Shown: positions 8,398-17,120 of the stretch, in pieces | How the letters are laid out: every line of letters begins with the position of its first letter | How positions within the stretch are numbered: position 1 is the stretch's first letter | Assembly: GCA_043757865.1 (NCBI GenBank) | Contig: JAYVOP010000077.1 | Location: 13,602-77,601, forward strand | Direction: 5' to 3' | Source: JAGNEJ01 sp043757865 | GTDB taxonomy: Bacteria > Verrucomicrobiota > Verrucomicrobiia > Verrucomicrobiales > V1-33 | DNA: 64,000 bases | Translations under genes and position numbers: made by a program | The notes under the pieces: model-generated | Databases searched by the model: none | Told to the model about the DNA's origin: nothing | Seen by the model: the letters and a program-made list of their open reading frames with translations, nothing else

Positions 8398-9237
8398 TCA
8401 AGTGGGTCGCCCCGCATGCAACTGTTCCCAAAAGCTCCGATCCTCCGGCCTCAGATAGTCTGGCAGATCAGCGTGGAAAAAGACTAACATGCGGACCACC
8501 AAGACCGCCACCCCCAGGAGCACTCCCGCCATCACCCCCAACGTGGGCAGCGGGCGGAACTCTACCCGCAGTTGCAGTGCCGCGTCCCACGCGGTCTCCC
8601 CCGTCTGCCGATAGCGGGCCAGCGCTACTAACTTGAGTAACGGAGCAAGGATCATCAGCTCCATGCCACATCCCACGAACCACACATCAAACGCCCGCGT
8701 CCAAGCCTGCCGCCAGCTTAACCGCTCCCCCGCCGCCGTCAGTACCCGCAGCCCCAGCATCGCCTTCCCCGGCGTGCAACCCCACCGCCGCAGACACCCC
8801 ACCTCCACCGGCAGCCACAGCAACGGCGGCACCAAGAACACTGGCAAGCTCGGCAGCATCAATTCTCCCGGATGAATCCACCCCCACCAAGCCGCTAACG
8901 GCATCATCACCAACCAGCCCATCCACAGATCCAACATCCGTGCAAACAGCCGCCGCCAAGCCTGCCGATGCCGCACCCGGCTCAGCTCCCGCGCCACCCT
9001 CAGCTCCACCATTTCCCCCAGCACCGCCAGCGGAGCCGGATCCACCGCTGCGGCGGCCCCCGCCCTCGGCAACACGCCCTGCAATGCCTGTATCTCCTCC
9101 ACTGGCAACCACCCAGCCATTCCCTCATGCCAGCCCAACTGCGTCGGCAGCAGCACCCCATCATCCAACAACTCCCGCACCTGAAACAACGCGAGCGGCC
9201 CCACATTCTGACCATCTTTCTGAAAATAAAACTCCAT
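8398..9237 (-). CDS. RDD family membrane protein with N-terminal GYF_2 domain
   Basis: 279 residues, starting at the ATG that gives MEFYFQKDGQNVGPL; the frame extends 12 codons further but that start would add an unlikely leader. Residues 1-50 are a GYF_2 (DUF4339) domain, with the typical YFQKDGQNVGPLALFQVREL and LPTQLGWHEGMAGWLPVEEI. Residues about 100-260 are an RDD domain, beginning with RRLFARMLDLWMG and containing four hydrophobic helices. GYF_2 domains are predicted to bind short peptides, and RDD proteins are often transporters or small-molecule handling membrane proteins. The fusion is common in Verrucomicrobiota. Substrate unknown. Confidence 0.85.
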   Translation of the reverse strand: MEFYFQKDGQNVGPLALFQVRELLDDGVLLPTQLGWHEGMAGWLPVEEIQALQGVLPRAGAAAAVDPAPLAVLGEMVELRVARELSRVRHRQAWRRLFARMLDLWMGWLVMMPLAAWWGWIHPGELMLPSLPVFLVPPLLWLPVEVGCLRRWGCTPGKAMLGLRVLTAAGERLSWRQAWTRAFDVWFVGCGMELMILAPLLKLVALARYRQTGETAWDAALQLRVEFRPLPTLGVMAGVLLGVAVLVVRMLVFFHADLPDYLRPEDRSFWEQLHAGRPT

Positions 9238-9399
9238 GCCCCTACCCAAAGCCCCGCACCCCGCACCCGGCAAGCCCTAATCAAATGAGTGTTGGCAAAC
9301 CCCACCCCGCCCAACTCCGCCTCAGCAGCCGGATTCTCCCAGGGCTGGAGCGCAGCAAATGCCCTGGATCAGCCATGGATAAGGGCTGGCGGCCCGCAG

Positions 9400-9556
9400 G
9401 GCCGCTAGAATGTGTTTTAAAATTGCCAGCCTCCCCCATGGAGCGCGGAGTGGAACTCCGCAGCGCTGGCCGAGCCGCAATTTCCTTCGCCCTTAGCTAA
9501 ATGCAGCGGAGTGGAACTCCGCGCTCCATTTTAAAACACACCCTAGACGAGCGGCC
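9400..9556. repeat. Short non-coding element with inverted terminal repeats and two internal hairpins
   Basis: The ends are inverted copies: CTAGAATGTGTTTTAAAA at 9405-9422 against the reverse complement of 9529-9546, CTAGGGTGTGTTTTAAAA. They agree except for two bases. The match extends outward as GGCCGCT (9400-9406) and AGCGGCC (9550-9556) with a 5-base gap. Inside are two copies of GCGGAGTGGAACTCCGC, each a hairpin with a 7-bp stem and GGA loop, at about 9445-9461 and 9505-9521; each is flanked by GGAGC-type sequence, so the whole element folds into a larger cruciform. It has no ORF. It looks like a MITE or a REP/BIME-type unit moved in trans by a transposase elsewhere. Confidence 0.75.
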
Positions 9557-9627
9557 TATCGAAAGAAATGGTCTGCAGACTTGCGGACAGGGATGTAATT
9601 TCTGTTCTGTAAAAGTGGCGATCAGGT

Positions 9628-9646
9628 CATGAATGGTTGATTCATG
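9628..9646 (-). terminator. Hairpin downstream of mnmG, possible terminator
   Basis: Perfect stem CATGAAT/ATTCATG with loop GGTTG, 51 bp beyond the mnmG stop. On the minus strand it is followed some 16 bases later by CTTTT only, so it is at best a weak terminator. Confidence 0.3.
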
Positions 9647-9696
9647 CGTTCAAGACTACTTGCGAAACCTCCACTGTTTAAGAAGACTTTTGCTTC

Positions 9697-11580
9697 TCAA
9701 ATATTTTCCGCCTCCGCCAGCGCCCGGCGTTCCACCCAGACGCTGACTAGCGCTAGGTCTGCCGGGGTCACGCCTTGGATGCGGCTGGCTTGGCCGAGGG
9801 TTTGGGGGCGGATTTGGTTGAGTTTGAGTTGGGCTTCGCGTTTGAGGCCGGGGATGGCGGTGAAATCGAGGCTGGCGGGGACCGGGCGGTCTTCCATTTT
9901 TTGGAGTTTGGTCACGAGGTCGGATTGGCGGGTGAGGTAGCCGGCGTATTTGAGGTCCGTTTCCACGAGGTCCCAGATTTCCACGGGGAACGTGGCTTTC
10001 ATTTCCTCCGGCAGGGCGGTCCAGACGTTTTCTGTGCGGCGGAACCATTTGTCTAGGCGGATGGATTCGTAGGCGGTGTCCGCGCAGAATTTGTGGAGTT
10101 CCGCCACGCGGGCGGCTTTGGCGGCGGTGCGGGTGGCACGGTAATTGTCCACTAGGCCGATCTCTGCGGCGGCGGCGGTCAGGCGCAGATCACAGTTGTC
10201 CTGGCGCAGGAGGAGGCGGTATTCCGCCCGGCTGGTAAACATGCGGTAGGGCTCGATCACACCCTTGGTCACCAGATCGTCCATCATCACGCCCAGGTAG
10301 GCCTCCGAGCGACGGAGGATCATCGGGGGCTTTCCGGCCACTTTCAGCGCGGCATTAGTCCCGGCAATGAGTCCCTGGCCAGCGGCTTCCTCATAGCCAG
10401 AGGTGCCGTTGATCTGTCCGGCAAAATAGAGGCCGCTGACCCGCTTGGTTTCGCAGGTGGGGAGGAGCTGGGTGGGCGGGCAGAAATCGTATTCCACGGC
10501 GTATCCGGGACGGATGATCTGGGCATTTTCCAGGCCGGGCACCGTGCGGATGAAGGCATACTGGACCTCGTAGGGCAGTGAGGTGGAAATGCCGTTCACG
10601 TAGTATTCGTGTGTGTGCCGACCCTCTGGCTCCAGGAAAAGTTGGTGCTTATCCTTATCCGCAAACCGCACCACCTTGTCCTCAATGGACGGGCAATAGC
10701 GCGGCCCCACGCCCTCGATCTTCCCAGCATACATCGGGGATTTATCCAGATTGTCCCGGATGATGTCGTGGGTGGCGGGGTTGGTGTAGGTGATCCAGCA
10801 GGACATTTGTTCCACGTGGAACGCCGGGTCCGCCCAGGGGTTGAGGGTGAAGATGTGGTCCACCTCGCGTCCGATGGTATCCGAAAGGTAGCTGAACTTG
10901 GGGGCCGGGGTATCGCCAAACTGACGTTCGCATTTGCTGAAATCAATGGTCTTCCCATTCAGCCGACACGGGGTGCCGGTCTTGAACCGCTGGACATCAA
11001 AGCCCAGTTTCTTCAAAGAATCACTCAATGTGGAAACCGCATCCCCCATGCGTCCGCCCGCCTGATTCTGCATCCCCACATGCAGCAGTCCGCGCATAAA
11101 AGTGCCACTGGAAATAACGATGGACCGACATTTAAACTCCATTCCCAGATTCGTCCGCGCCCCAGCAATGGCATCGCCCTCCACCAGCAGCTCGGAAATA
11201 TTGCCCTGGTGGATGTCCAGATTCGGGGTTTGTTCCAAGATCCATTTTAGCCGAAATTGATAGGCTTTCTTATCCGCCTGCGCCCGGGGAGAGCGAACGC
11301 TCGGCCCCTTAGTGGCGTTCAACATCCGAAACTGGATCCCTGTGGCGTCCGTGTTCAGCCCCATGGCCCCGCCCAGGGCATCGATCTCCCGAACCATATT
11401 TCCCTTCGCCAGTCCGCCGATTGCGGGATTGCAAGACATCTGGGCAATGGTGTCCAGATTTTGCGTGAGCATGGCGACAGAAGCGCCAAGCCGAGCAGCA
11501 GCCAGCGCGGCTTCGATGCCAGCATGGCCAGCACCGATGACGAGCACATCGTAAGTTTTAGGGTAAGTGTAGAAGGACAT
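9697..11580 (-). CDS. mnmG: tRNA uridine-5-carboxymethylaminomethyl modification enzyme MnmG
   Basis: 627 residues from the ATG at 11578-11580 (MSFYTYPKTYDVLVIGAGHA); 45 further codons are open upstream but do not look like MnmG and would cover a parS site. With MnmE it installs the cmnm5 group on wobble U34 of several tRNAs. The FAD-binding GAGHAGIEAALAAARLG stands at about residues 15-31, followed by the family signatures QMSCNPAIGGLAKGN, PRYCPSIEDK at about 280, and SGYEEAAGQGLIAGTNAA at about 370-390. Length and C-terminal helical region are normal. It is transcribed alone here; rsmG and parAB, often adjacent in other phyla, are not in view. A parS palindrome lies inside the coding region. 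Confidence 0.97.
   Translation of the reverse strand: MSFYTYPKTYDVLVIGAGHAGIEAALAAARLGASVAMLTQNLDTIAQMSCNPAIGGLAKGNMVREIDALGGAMGLNTDATGIQFRMLNATKGPSVRSPRAQADKKAYQFRLKWILEQTPNLDIHQGNISELLVEGDAIAGARTNLGMEFKCRSIVISSGTFMRGLLHVGMQNQAGGRMGDAVSTLSDSLKKLGFDVQRFKTGTPCRLNGKTIDFSKCERQFGDTPAPKFSYLSDTIGREVDHIFTLNPWADPAFHVEQMSCWITYTNPATHDIIRDNLDKSPMYAGKIEGVGPRYCPSIEDKVVRFADKDKHQLFLEPEGRHTHEYYVNGISTSLPYEVQYAFIRTVPGLENAQIIRPGYAVEYDFCPPTQLLPTCETKRVSGLYFAGQINGTSGYEEAAGQGLIAGTNAALKVAGKPPMILRRSEAYLGVMMDDLVTKGVIEPYRMFTSRAEYRLLLRQDNCDLRLTAAAAEIGLVDNYRATRTAAKAARVAELHKFCADTAYESIRLDKWFRRTENVWTALPEEMKATFPVEIWDLVETDLKYAGYLTRQSDLVTKLQKMEDRPVPASLDFTAIPGLKREAQLKLNQIRPQTLGQASRIQGVTPADLALVSVWVERRALAEAENI
10808..10823. other. 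parS-like ParB loading site inside mnmG
   Basis: TGTTCCACGTGGAACG contains the perfect 14-bp palindrome GTTCCACGTGGAAC, which equals the core of the widespread chromosomal parS site. One outer base departs from the 16-bp palindrome. It lies inside mnmG, where it encodes FHVEQ. Confidence 0.75.
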
Positions 11581-11659
11581 AACGAGGGCTGGGTTTAGCC
11601 CAGGAACGAACGCAGGGCAAATCATTGCGGGCGAGAATTTGGGAGAAGCATAGCGGTAT

Positions 11660-11675
11660 TGTTCCACGTGGAACA
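11660..11675. other. parS site upstream of mnmG
   Basis: TGTTCCACGTGGAACA is a perfect 16-bp palindrome and a textbook parS sequence. It lies in the 210-bp divergent gap between mnmG (start 11580) and cinA (start 11791), about 850 bp from the second site in mnmG. ParB should load here and spread over the neighbouring genes. Confidence 0.85.
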
Positions 11676-11790
11676 GGGGAAACACAGGACTTGGCCCGCT
11701 GGGGCAAAAATCCACACTGTGTTGCTGCCCAACCTCGACCTCCCTGCGGATCGGTCTTGCGCGCTGCGCGCTTGTGGCTAGGCTGCGGGC

Positions 11791-13053
11791 ATGATGCGTC
11801 TAGAATTGATCACTACTGGCACGGAGTTACTGCTTGGTAACACTTTAAATACCCACCTCACTTACCTGGGAGAAGCCCTGCTGCCTTTTGGCCTGCGGAT
11901 TGGGCGGCAGGTGGCGATCCCGGATGGGGACATCATCCGCCAAGCCTTACTGGAGGCCTTTCCGCGCAATGAGATCGTCATCGTGACGGGTGGTCTGGGG
12001 CCTACGAGCGATGACCTTACGCGGGAAATTACCGCCGATCTTTTAGGCCTGCCGATGGCCGAAAATGCAGAGGTGCTGCAACGCATCAAGGATCGGCTAG
12101 CGCGTCGGCAAAAGGAGATCAACGACCAGACCAGACGCCAAGCCCAGGTGCCAGTGGGCGCGCAGGTGCTGCCCAATGACTTTGGCACGGCCCCTGGGCT
12201 GTATTTCCCGGCTCAGGCGCATTGCCCAGCCACGGGTGGTCCCTCCCCCCATTTGTTCCTGCTGCCGGGGCCGCCCCGGGAGTTGAAGCCGATGTTTGCC
12301 AATGTGATGGCTCCGCTGCTGCGCACGTTGTGCGCGGGGAAAACGAAGCTCTCGCAGATGCGGAATTTCCGGCTGGCGGGGCTGGGTGAGAGTGAAGTTT
12401 CCCAGACGGTGGAGCCTGCGCTGATGCAGTTAGGCGAGGATTTGGAAATCGGTTATTGCGCGCGCATGGGCGAGGTGATCGTGCGGGTGCTGGGCACGCC
12501 AGAGCAGATGGAAGGCGCGCGGAATGTGGTGGCGGCGGCCTTTCCCCAGCAGTTCTTTTCCGCCGATGATCAGAGCCTGGAGTTCACGGTGGTGGATTTG
12601 TTAAAGAAATTTGGGCGCACGGTGGCCACGGCGGAGAGCTGCACGGGCGGGCTGATTGCGCATCGGATTACGAATGTGCCGGGGGCTTCTGCGGTGCTGA
12701 CGCGCGGTTATGTGACGTATGCCAATGAGGCGAAAATGGAGCTGCTAGGCGTGCCCGAGGAGTTGCTAGGGCAGCACGGAGCGGTGAGTGCAGAAGTCTG
12801 TCAATCCCTGGTGGAAGGCTGCCTGGAGCGTGCAGGCACGGATTACGCGGTGGCGGTCACGGGCATCGCTGGGCCGGGCGGCGGCACGGCGGATAAGCCC
12901 GTGGGCACGGTTTTCATTGCCATTGCTAGCCGGGACGGACAACCCACGGTGGTGGAGCGCCACCTCTTCGCCTACGAGCGGGAGACGTTTAAATTTACCA
13001 CTTCCCAGACCGCCCTGGATCTCCTGCGCAGACGCTGCGTGGGCTTTTGCTAG
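11791..13053 (+). CDS. cinA: CinA-family competence/damage-inducible protein (nicotinamide-nucleotide amidase type)
   Basis: 420 residues with two domains. The N-terminal MoCF-type (MPT-binding/COG1058) half has ELITTGTELLLGNTLNTH at residues 5-22 and VTGGLGPTSDDLTREI at about 66-81. The C-terminal amidase half has TVATAESCTGGLIAHRI at about 278-294 and VTGIAGPGGGT at about 357. Full-length CinA proteins combine ADP-ribose pyrophosphatase and NMN deamidase activities, recycling NMN into NAD synthesis, in the cytosol. An ATG one codon later is an equal start candidate. Its stop shares the palindrome CTAG with the stop of the convergent histidine kinase gene. Confidence 0.95.
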   Translation: MMRLELITTGTELLLGNTLNTHLTYLGEALLPFGLRIGRQVAIPDGDIIRQALLEAFPRNEIVIVTGGLGPTSDDLTREITADLLGLPMAENAEVLQRIKDRLARRQKEINDQTRRQAQVPVGAQVLPNDFGTAPGLYFPAQAHCPATGGPSPHLFLLPGPPRELKPMFANVMAPLLRTLCAGKTKLSQMRNFRLAGLGESEVSQTVEPALMQLGEDLEIGYCARMGEVIVRVLGTPEQMEGARNVVAAAFPQQFFSADDQSLEFTVVDLLKKFGRTVATAESCTGGLIAHRITNVPGASAVLTRGYVTYANEAKMELLGVPEELLGQHGAVSAEVCQSLVEGCLERAGTDYAVAVTGIAGPGGGTADKPVGTVFIAIASRDGQPTVVERHLFAYERETFKFTTSQTALDLLRRRCVGFC

Positions 13054-14147
13054 ATCAGCCCTGCCGCCACGTCTTCACTAGCACTCATGCGGCGTGGTAG
13101 CTCCACGCGCACTGTGTTGCCTGCTGCGTTGGAGATGAATTCGATCTGGCCGTGATGCAGTTCTACTAACGACCGTGCGATGCTCAGCCCCAGCCCACAA
13201 CCATCCACGGTCCGCCCCGCCGAGTGATCCCCACGGTAGAACCGATCAAAGACCCGTGCGGCCACCGGCTCATCGACCAGCGGACCAGTGTTGGTAATGG
13301 TGAAGATCGCCATGCCGACTGCGACCTCTAGCTGGAGGCGGATGGAGCCGTGCGGTTGGTTATATTTCACGGCGTTATCTCCTAGGATCAGCAGCAGTTG
13401 GCGCAGGCGATGCCGGTCTGCGGACAGGGTGATTTCCTCACATGGATGGATCGTGATCTGCAAATGCAGGCCGTCCGCCAGGGCTTCCAGATCATCTGCC
13501 ACCTCGCGGACTAGCACGTGCAGCGCCACGGGTTCTAAAGTGAGCTTCAGCAGATCCGCATCCGCCCGGGTCAGCATGGACAGACCGTCCACGATCTTGG
13601 TCATGCGCCCGATCTCATCCAGCCGCGTGGCCAGCACGTCGGCGTGCGGGGTGCTGATGGGCGAATTTGTCAACTCCCGCTCCACACTGGCGCGCAGCAC
13701 CGTCAGCGGCGTTTTCAACTCATGGCTAGCATGGAGGGTGAAATGATGAATCTGCGCAAAACTCTCCCGCAGCCGATCACTCATTTGGTTAAATGCGATG
13801 GTGAGTCGATCCAGCTCATCCCCGCGCCCCGTCAGTGGCAGCGGATGTCCTAGCTCTTCCATGCGCCCCGTGCTGATGCGTTGTGCGGCCTCCGTGAGCC
13901 CCGTGATGGGTCGCAGCATCCGATGCACCAAAAACCACGCCCCCGCCGCTAGCAAGATGATGGGGATGCTGCCCCGCCCTGCCACCTCGGCTAGTTGCCA
14001 CGCCAGCGACTCTTGCTCATGCTCCGCAGCGGTCTGCGCATCCAACGGCTCCTCAATGAGTTCTTGATAGGAAAGATACGTCGTGGCGATGAGGCAAATT
14101 ACTAACATGCCGAGGAAAATCAGCGCCAGCCGCAGCCGCAGACTCAT
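13050..14147 (-). CDS. Sensor histidine kinase
   Basis: 365 residues. Two membrane segments (about 6-27 and 60-77) enclose a short periplasmic loop of about 32 residues, so there is no large sensor domain. HAMP follows at about 76-128, then HisKA with the phospho-accepting His142 in ASHELKTPL, and HATPase_c with the N box GDNAVKYNQPHG and G box GCGLGLSIARSL. The start overlaps the stop of the response regulator as ATGA, so regulator and kinase are co-translated. The short periplasmic loop is like that of kinases sensing heavy metals or envelope stress (CusS type); the signal is unknown. Confidence 0.93.
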   Translation of the reverse strand: MSLRLRLALIFLGMLVICLIATTYLSYQELIEEPLDAQTAAEHEQESLAWQLAEVAGRGSIPIILLAAGAWFLVHRMLRPITGLTEAAQRISTGRMEELGHPLPLTGRGDELDRLTIAFNQMSDRLRESFAQIHHFTLHASHELKTPLTVLRASVERELTNSPISTPHADVLATRLDEIGRMTKIVDGLSMLTRADADLLKLTLEPVALHVLVREVADDLEALADGLHLQITIHPCEEITLSADRHRLRQLLLILGDNAVKYNQPHGSIRLQLEVAVGMAIFTITNTGPLVDEPVAARVFDRFYRGDHSAGRTVDGCGLGLSIARSLVELHHGQIEFISNAAGNTVRVELPRRMSASEDVAAGLI

Positions 14148-14857
14148 CGCGTCTCCTCCAGCGTCTTGAATGCCACGGGATGCTTCGGATCATGCATCAC
14201 ATAGCCAATGCCCTTGACGGTGTGGATCAATTTAACCTCACTGCCGAAGTCCACCTTATCCCGCAGTCTGCGGATATAAACATCCACGAGGTTCGTGCCG
14301 GGATCGAACTGATAGTCCCAGGCCTCGGAGAGCAGCAACGAACGCGGGCAAATGTGGGCCGTGTGTCGTAGGAGCACCTCCAACAATTTGAATTCGCGAG
14401 GGCTCAGATCGATCCGTTTCCCAGCTCGTCGGACCTCGCGTGCGGCAGCATTGAGCGTGAGATCTGCCAGGGCTAACTCAATGCTCTTTTGATCCCCCGA
14501 CCGCCGGGTGAGAGCGCGCACGCGGGCGACCACTTCGGTGACGGAAAAGGGCTTGGGTAAATAGTCATCCGCGCCTGCATTCAGGCCCTCCACGCGTTGA
14601 TCCACCCCGCCTCGGGCGGACAGCAGCAGCACGGGCACAGAATTGCTTTGCAGTCGCCATTCCCGCACCACGCTCAGACCATCTCGGCCCGGCAGCATCA
14701 CGTCTAAGACCACGGCGGCAAAGGCCTCCCGCTGCGCCAGCTCATACGCGGTCTTGCCATTCCCACACACCTCCACTGCAAATCCATCCTCCCGTAAGGC
14801 CTCCGCGATAAAATTAGCAGTGCGCACTTCGTCTTCGACTAGCAGGATTCGTTTCAT
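14144..14857 (-). CDS. OmpR-family response regulator
   Basis: 237 residues from the ATG giving MKRILLVEDEVRTANF; the open frame extends upstream but carries no receiver sequence there. Receiver: acidic pair at residues 9-10, phospho-acceptor Asp52 in VVLDVMLPGRDG, and the conserved Lys in DDYLPKPF near 102. The C-terminal winged helix (about 130-228) shows LSPREFKLLEVLLRH, and DVYIRRLRDKVD with the terminal VKGIGYVM hairpin. It pairs with the histidine kinase that overlaps its stop. No likely target operon is adjacent except itself; sdhA lies 128 bp upstream on the same strand. Confidence 0.94.
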   Translation of the reverse strand: MKRILLVEDEVRTANFIAEALREDGFAVEVCGNGKTAYELAQREAFAAVVLDVMLPGRDGLSVVREWRLQSNSVPVLLLSARGGVDQRVEGLNAGADDYLPKPFSVTEVVARVRALTRRSGDQKSIELALADLTLNAAAREVRRAGKRIDLSPREFKLLEVLLRHTAHICPRSLLLSEAWDYQFDPGTNLVDVYIRRLRDKVDFGSEVKLIHTVKGIGYVMHDPKHPVAFKTLEETR

Positions 14858-14985
14858 AAAGGATGGGGATGGGTGGATTGGCCCGCAGCATAGATTCCGC
14901 CGCCGAGCCACGCCAGTAAATTCGCGGCGGCAGGGCAAAGGAAGTGAAGATGCGGTCATGGCTCCCTGCCATCCCTGCCTCCAGG

Positions 14986-17028
14986 CTATTTATAAGAGCG
15001 CGTGGCGAAACTCATCTCTTGATATTTCAGCCATTCCTTATGCAGTTTAGGATTGGCGAGGTCACCCGTATATCCCCACGCGGCCACATAGCTGAACAGA
15101 TCATCGTGCCGCAGCGCCTCGCCTTCGTCCTCATGCTCACTTCGGAAATGCCCGCCACAGCTTTCCTCACGGGCCAGGGCGTCTCGGCAGAGCAATTCCC
15201 CAAACTCCAAGAAGTCCGCCACGCGTCCGGCTAGTTCCACTTCCTTATTAAATGAGTCCCCCGTGCCTGGCACGCGCAGGTTCGTCCAAAACTCCTCGCG
15301 CAACTCGGGCAGTCGTTTCAGGGCTAGGTTCAATGATTCCGTGGTGCGTGCCATCCCGCATTGATTCCAGATTAGTAAACCTAACTCCCGATGGAAACTG
15401 CTCGCGCTACGTTTCCCCTTGATGTTCAGCAGCGCGTTGGTGCGGGCGCGGACCTCCTCCTCCGTGCGGATGAAGTCAGGATGATCTTCCTTGATTGAGC
15501 CGGGCTTCTGCCCTGCGAGGTAATTCGGCAGCGTGGCGGGGATGACGAAATAGCCGTCCGCCAAACCCTGCATCAAGGCACTTGCACCGAGGCGATTCGC
15601 CCCGTGGTCAGAGAAATTCGCCTCGCCTAACACGTGCAGTCCGGGCAGATTGCTCATCAGATTATAGTCCACCCACAGGCCGCCCATGGTGTAATGCACG
15701 GCGGGGTAGATGCGCATCGGCTGCTTGTAAGCGTTCTCGCCCGTGATCTGTTCATACATGTCGAAGAGGTTGCCGTATTTCTCTTTCACGATCGCTTCGC
15801 CCTTGGCGATGACCAGAGCCCAATCCTTCACGTCGGCCTCATTGCGGATGTGCAGCGCCTCGCGACCGTAGCGTTTAATCGCATCTGCGAAATCCAAATA
15901 AACGCCTAACCCACCTGGACCCACGCCGCGTTCATCGTCACAGACTTCCTTGGCGGCACGGCTGGCGATGTCCCGTGGCGCTAAGTTGCCGAAGCTAGGA
16001 TACTTCCGTTCCAGATAGTAATCCCGATCTTCCTCCCCAATGGAGCGCGGGTCTTTCAAGCCGCTGACTTTATCCTTCGGGGCCCAGCAACGGCCATCGT
16101 TGCGCAGGGATTCGCTCATCAGCGTCAGTTTGCTTTGATAGTCGCCACTGACCGGAATACACGTGGGATGGATCTGCGTATAACAAGGATTTGCGAAGTA
16201 AGCGCCCCGCTTGTGTGCGCGCCACGTGGCCGTGACATTGCAGCCCATGGCGTTGGTGGAAAGATAGAAAACATTGCCATAGCCGCCCGTGCACAGCAGC
16301 ACCGTGTCCCCCGCGTGGCTAGAAATTTTACCCGTTACCAAGTCCCGCACCACGATGCCCTTGGCATGACCATCCACCACTACGAGGTCCAGCATTTCCG
16401 TGCGCGGATACATCGTCACCCCACCCCGCGCGATCTCTTTGCTCAGCACGGAGTAAGCTCCTAGCAGCAACTGCTGCCCCGTCTGCCCCGCCGCATAGAA
16501 CGTCCGCGCCACCTGGGTGCCGCCGAAAGAACGATTCGCTAACAGCCCGCCATATTCGCGCGCCAGCGGCACGCCCTGGGCCACGCATTGATCAATGATG
16601 CCCGCGCTCACTTCCGCGAGCCGATAAACATTGGCCTCCCGGGCCCGGAAATCGCCCCCTTTAATGGTATCGTAAAATAAGCGATGCACGCTATCCCCAT
16701 CGTTCTGATAGTTCTTGGCCGCATTGATCCCGCCTTGGGCCGCAATGCTGTGGGCGCGCCGCGGGCTGTCTTGATAGCAGAAGCATTTCACCTTATATCC
16801 TTGCTCAGACAAGGTGGCCGCCGCTGAGGCTCCCGCCAGTCCACTGCCCACCACAATGATGGTATATTTCCGTCGATTGGCGGGATTGATGAGCTGGGAA
16901 TGCGCCTTATGGCTTGCCCATTTCTGCGCCAGCGGACCCGGTGGCACGGCATCGTGCGGGGTGTCGCTCGTTTTATCGGCGTTCGTTAGGTAACGGTCAG
17001 GGGCAATGGATTCGGCTGCGGAGATCAT
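14986..17028 (-). CDS. sdhA: Succinate dehydrogenase/fumarate reductase flavoprotein subunit
   Basis: 680 residues. It oxidises succinate to fumarate in the TCA cycle as the catalytic subunit of complex II, or the reverse. FAD dinucleotide fold VVGSGLAGASAAATLSEQG at about residues 59-77; the flavin-attachment His lies in PRRAHSIAAQGGINAAKN; the NRSFGGTQVARTFYAAGQTG stretch and the active-site region with HPTCIPVSGDYQSKLTLMSE and ANRLGASALMQGLADG are intact. The motifs are those of the di-haem type shared with Bacteroidetes and epsilonproteobacteria. About 50 extra N-terminal residues precede the FAD fold. Neither a cytochrome b (sdhC) nor an Fe-S subunit (sdhB) lies next to it. Confidence 0.95.
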   Translation of the reverse strand: MISAAESIAPDRYLTNADKTSDTPHDAVPPGPLAQKWASHKAHSQLINPANRRKYTIIVVGSGLAGASAAATLSEQGYKVKCFCYQDSPRRAHSIAAQGGINAAKNYQNDGDSVHRLFYDTIKGGDFRAREANVYRLAEVSAGIIDQCVAQGVPLAREYGGLLANRSFGGTQVARTFYAAGQTGQQLLLGAYSVLSKEIARGGVTMYPRTEMLDLVVVDGHAKGIVVRDLVTGKISSHAGDTVLLCTGGYGNVFYLSTNAMGCNVTATWRAHKRGAYFANPCYTQIHPTCIPVSGDYQSKLTLMSESLRNDGRCWAPKDKVSGLKDPRSIGEEDRDYYLERKYPSFGNLAPRDIASRAAKEVCDDERGVGPGGLGVYLDFADAIKRYGREALHIRNEADVKDWALVIAKGEAIVKEKYGNLFDMYEQITGENAYKQPMRIYPAVHYTMGGLWVDYNLMSNLPGLHVLGEANFSDHGANRLGASALMQGLADGYFVIPATLPNYLAGQKPGSIKEDHPDFIRTEEEVRARTNALLNIKGKRSASSFHRELGLLIWNQCGMARTTESLNLALKRLPELREEFWTNLRVPGTGDSFNKEVELAGRVADFLEFGELLCRDALAREESCGGHFRSEHEDEGEALRHDDLFSYVAAWGYTGDLANPKLHKEWLKYQEMSFATRSYK

Positions 17029-17120
17029 GGTCCTGCGGCTCTATAGGCAACGTCTGGAAATGCAAGTGGCGGCTCCATTTCCTGCGTGACTTTGCCGGAC
17101 GCTGTGGGAGGGTGCACCTC

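Larger units (their letters stand above)
9238..9696. other. Non-coding gap between RDD protein and mnmG
   Basis: About 460 bp without a credible gene. It contains the inverted-terminal-repeat element at 9400-9556, a perfect GCGGCCC/GGGCCGC hairpin directly in front of it (9389-9405), and a CATGAAT/ATTCATG hairpin at 9628-9646. No promoter was recognised. Confidence 0.6.
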
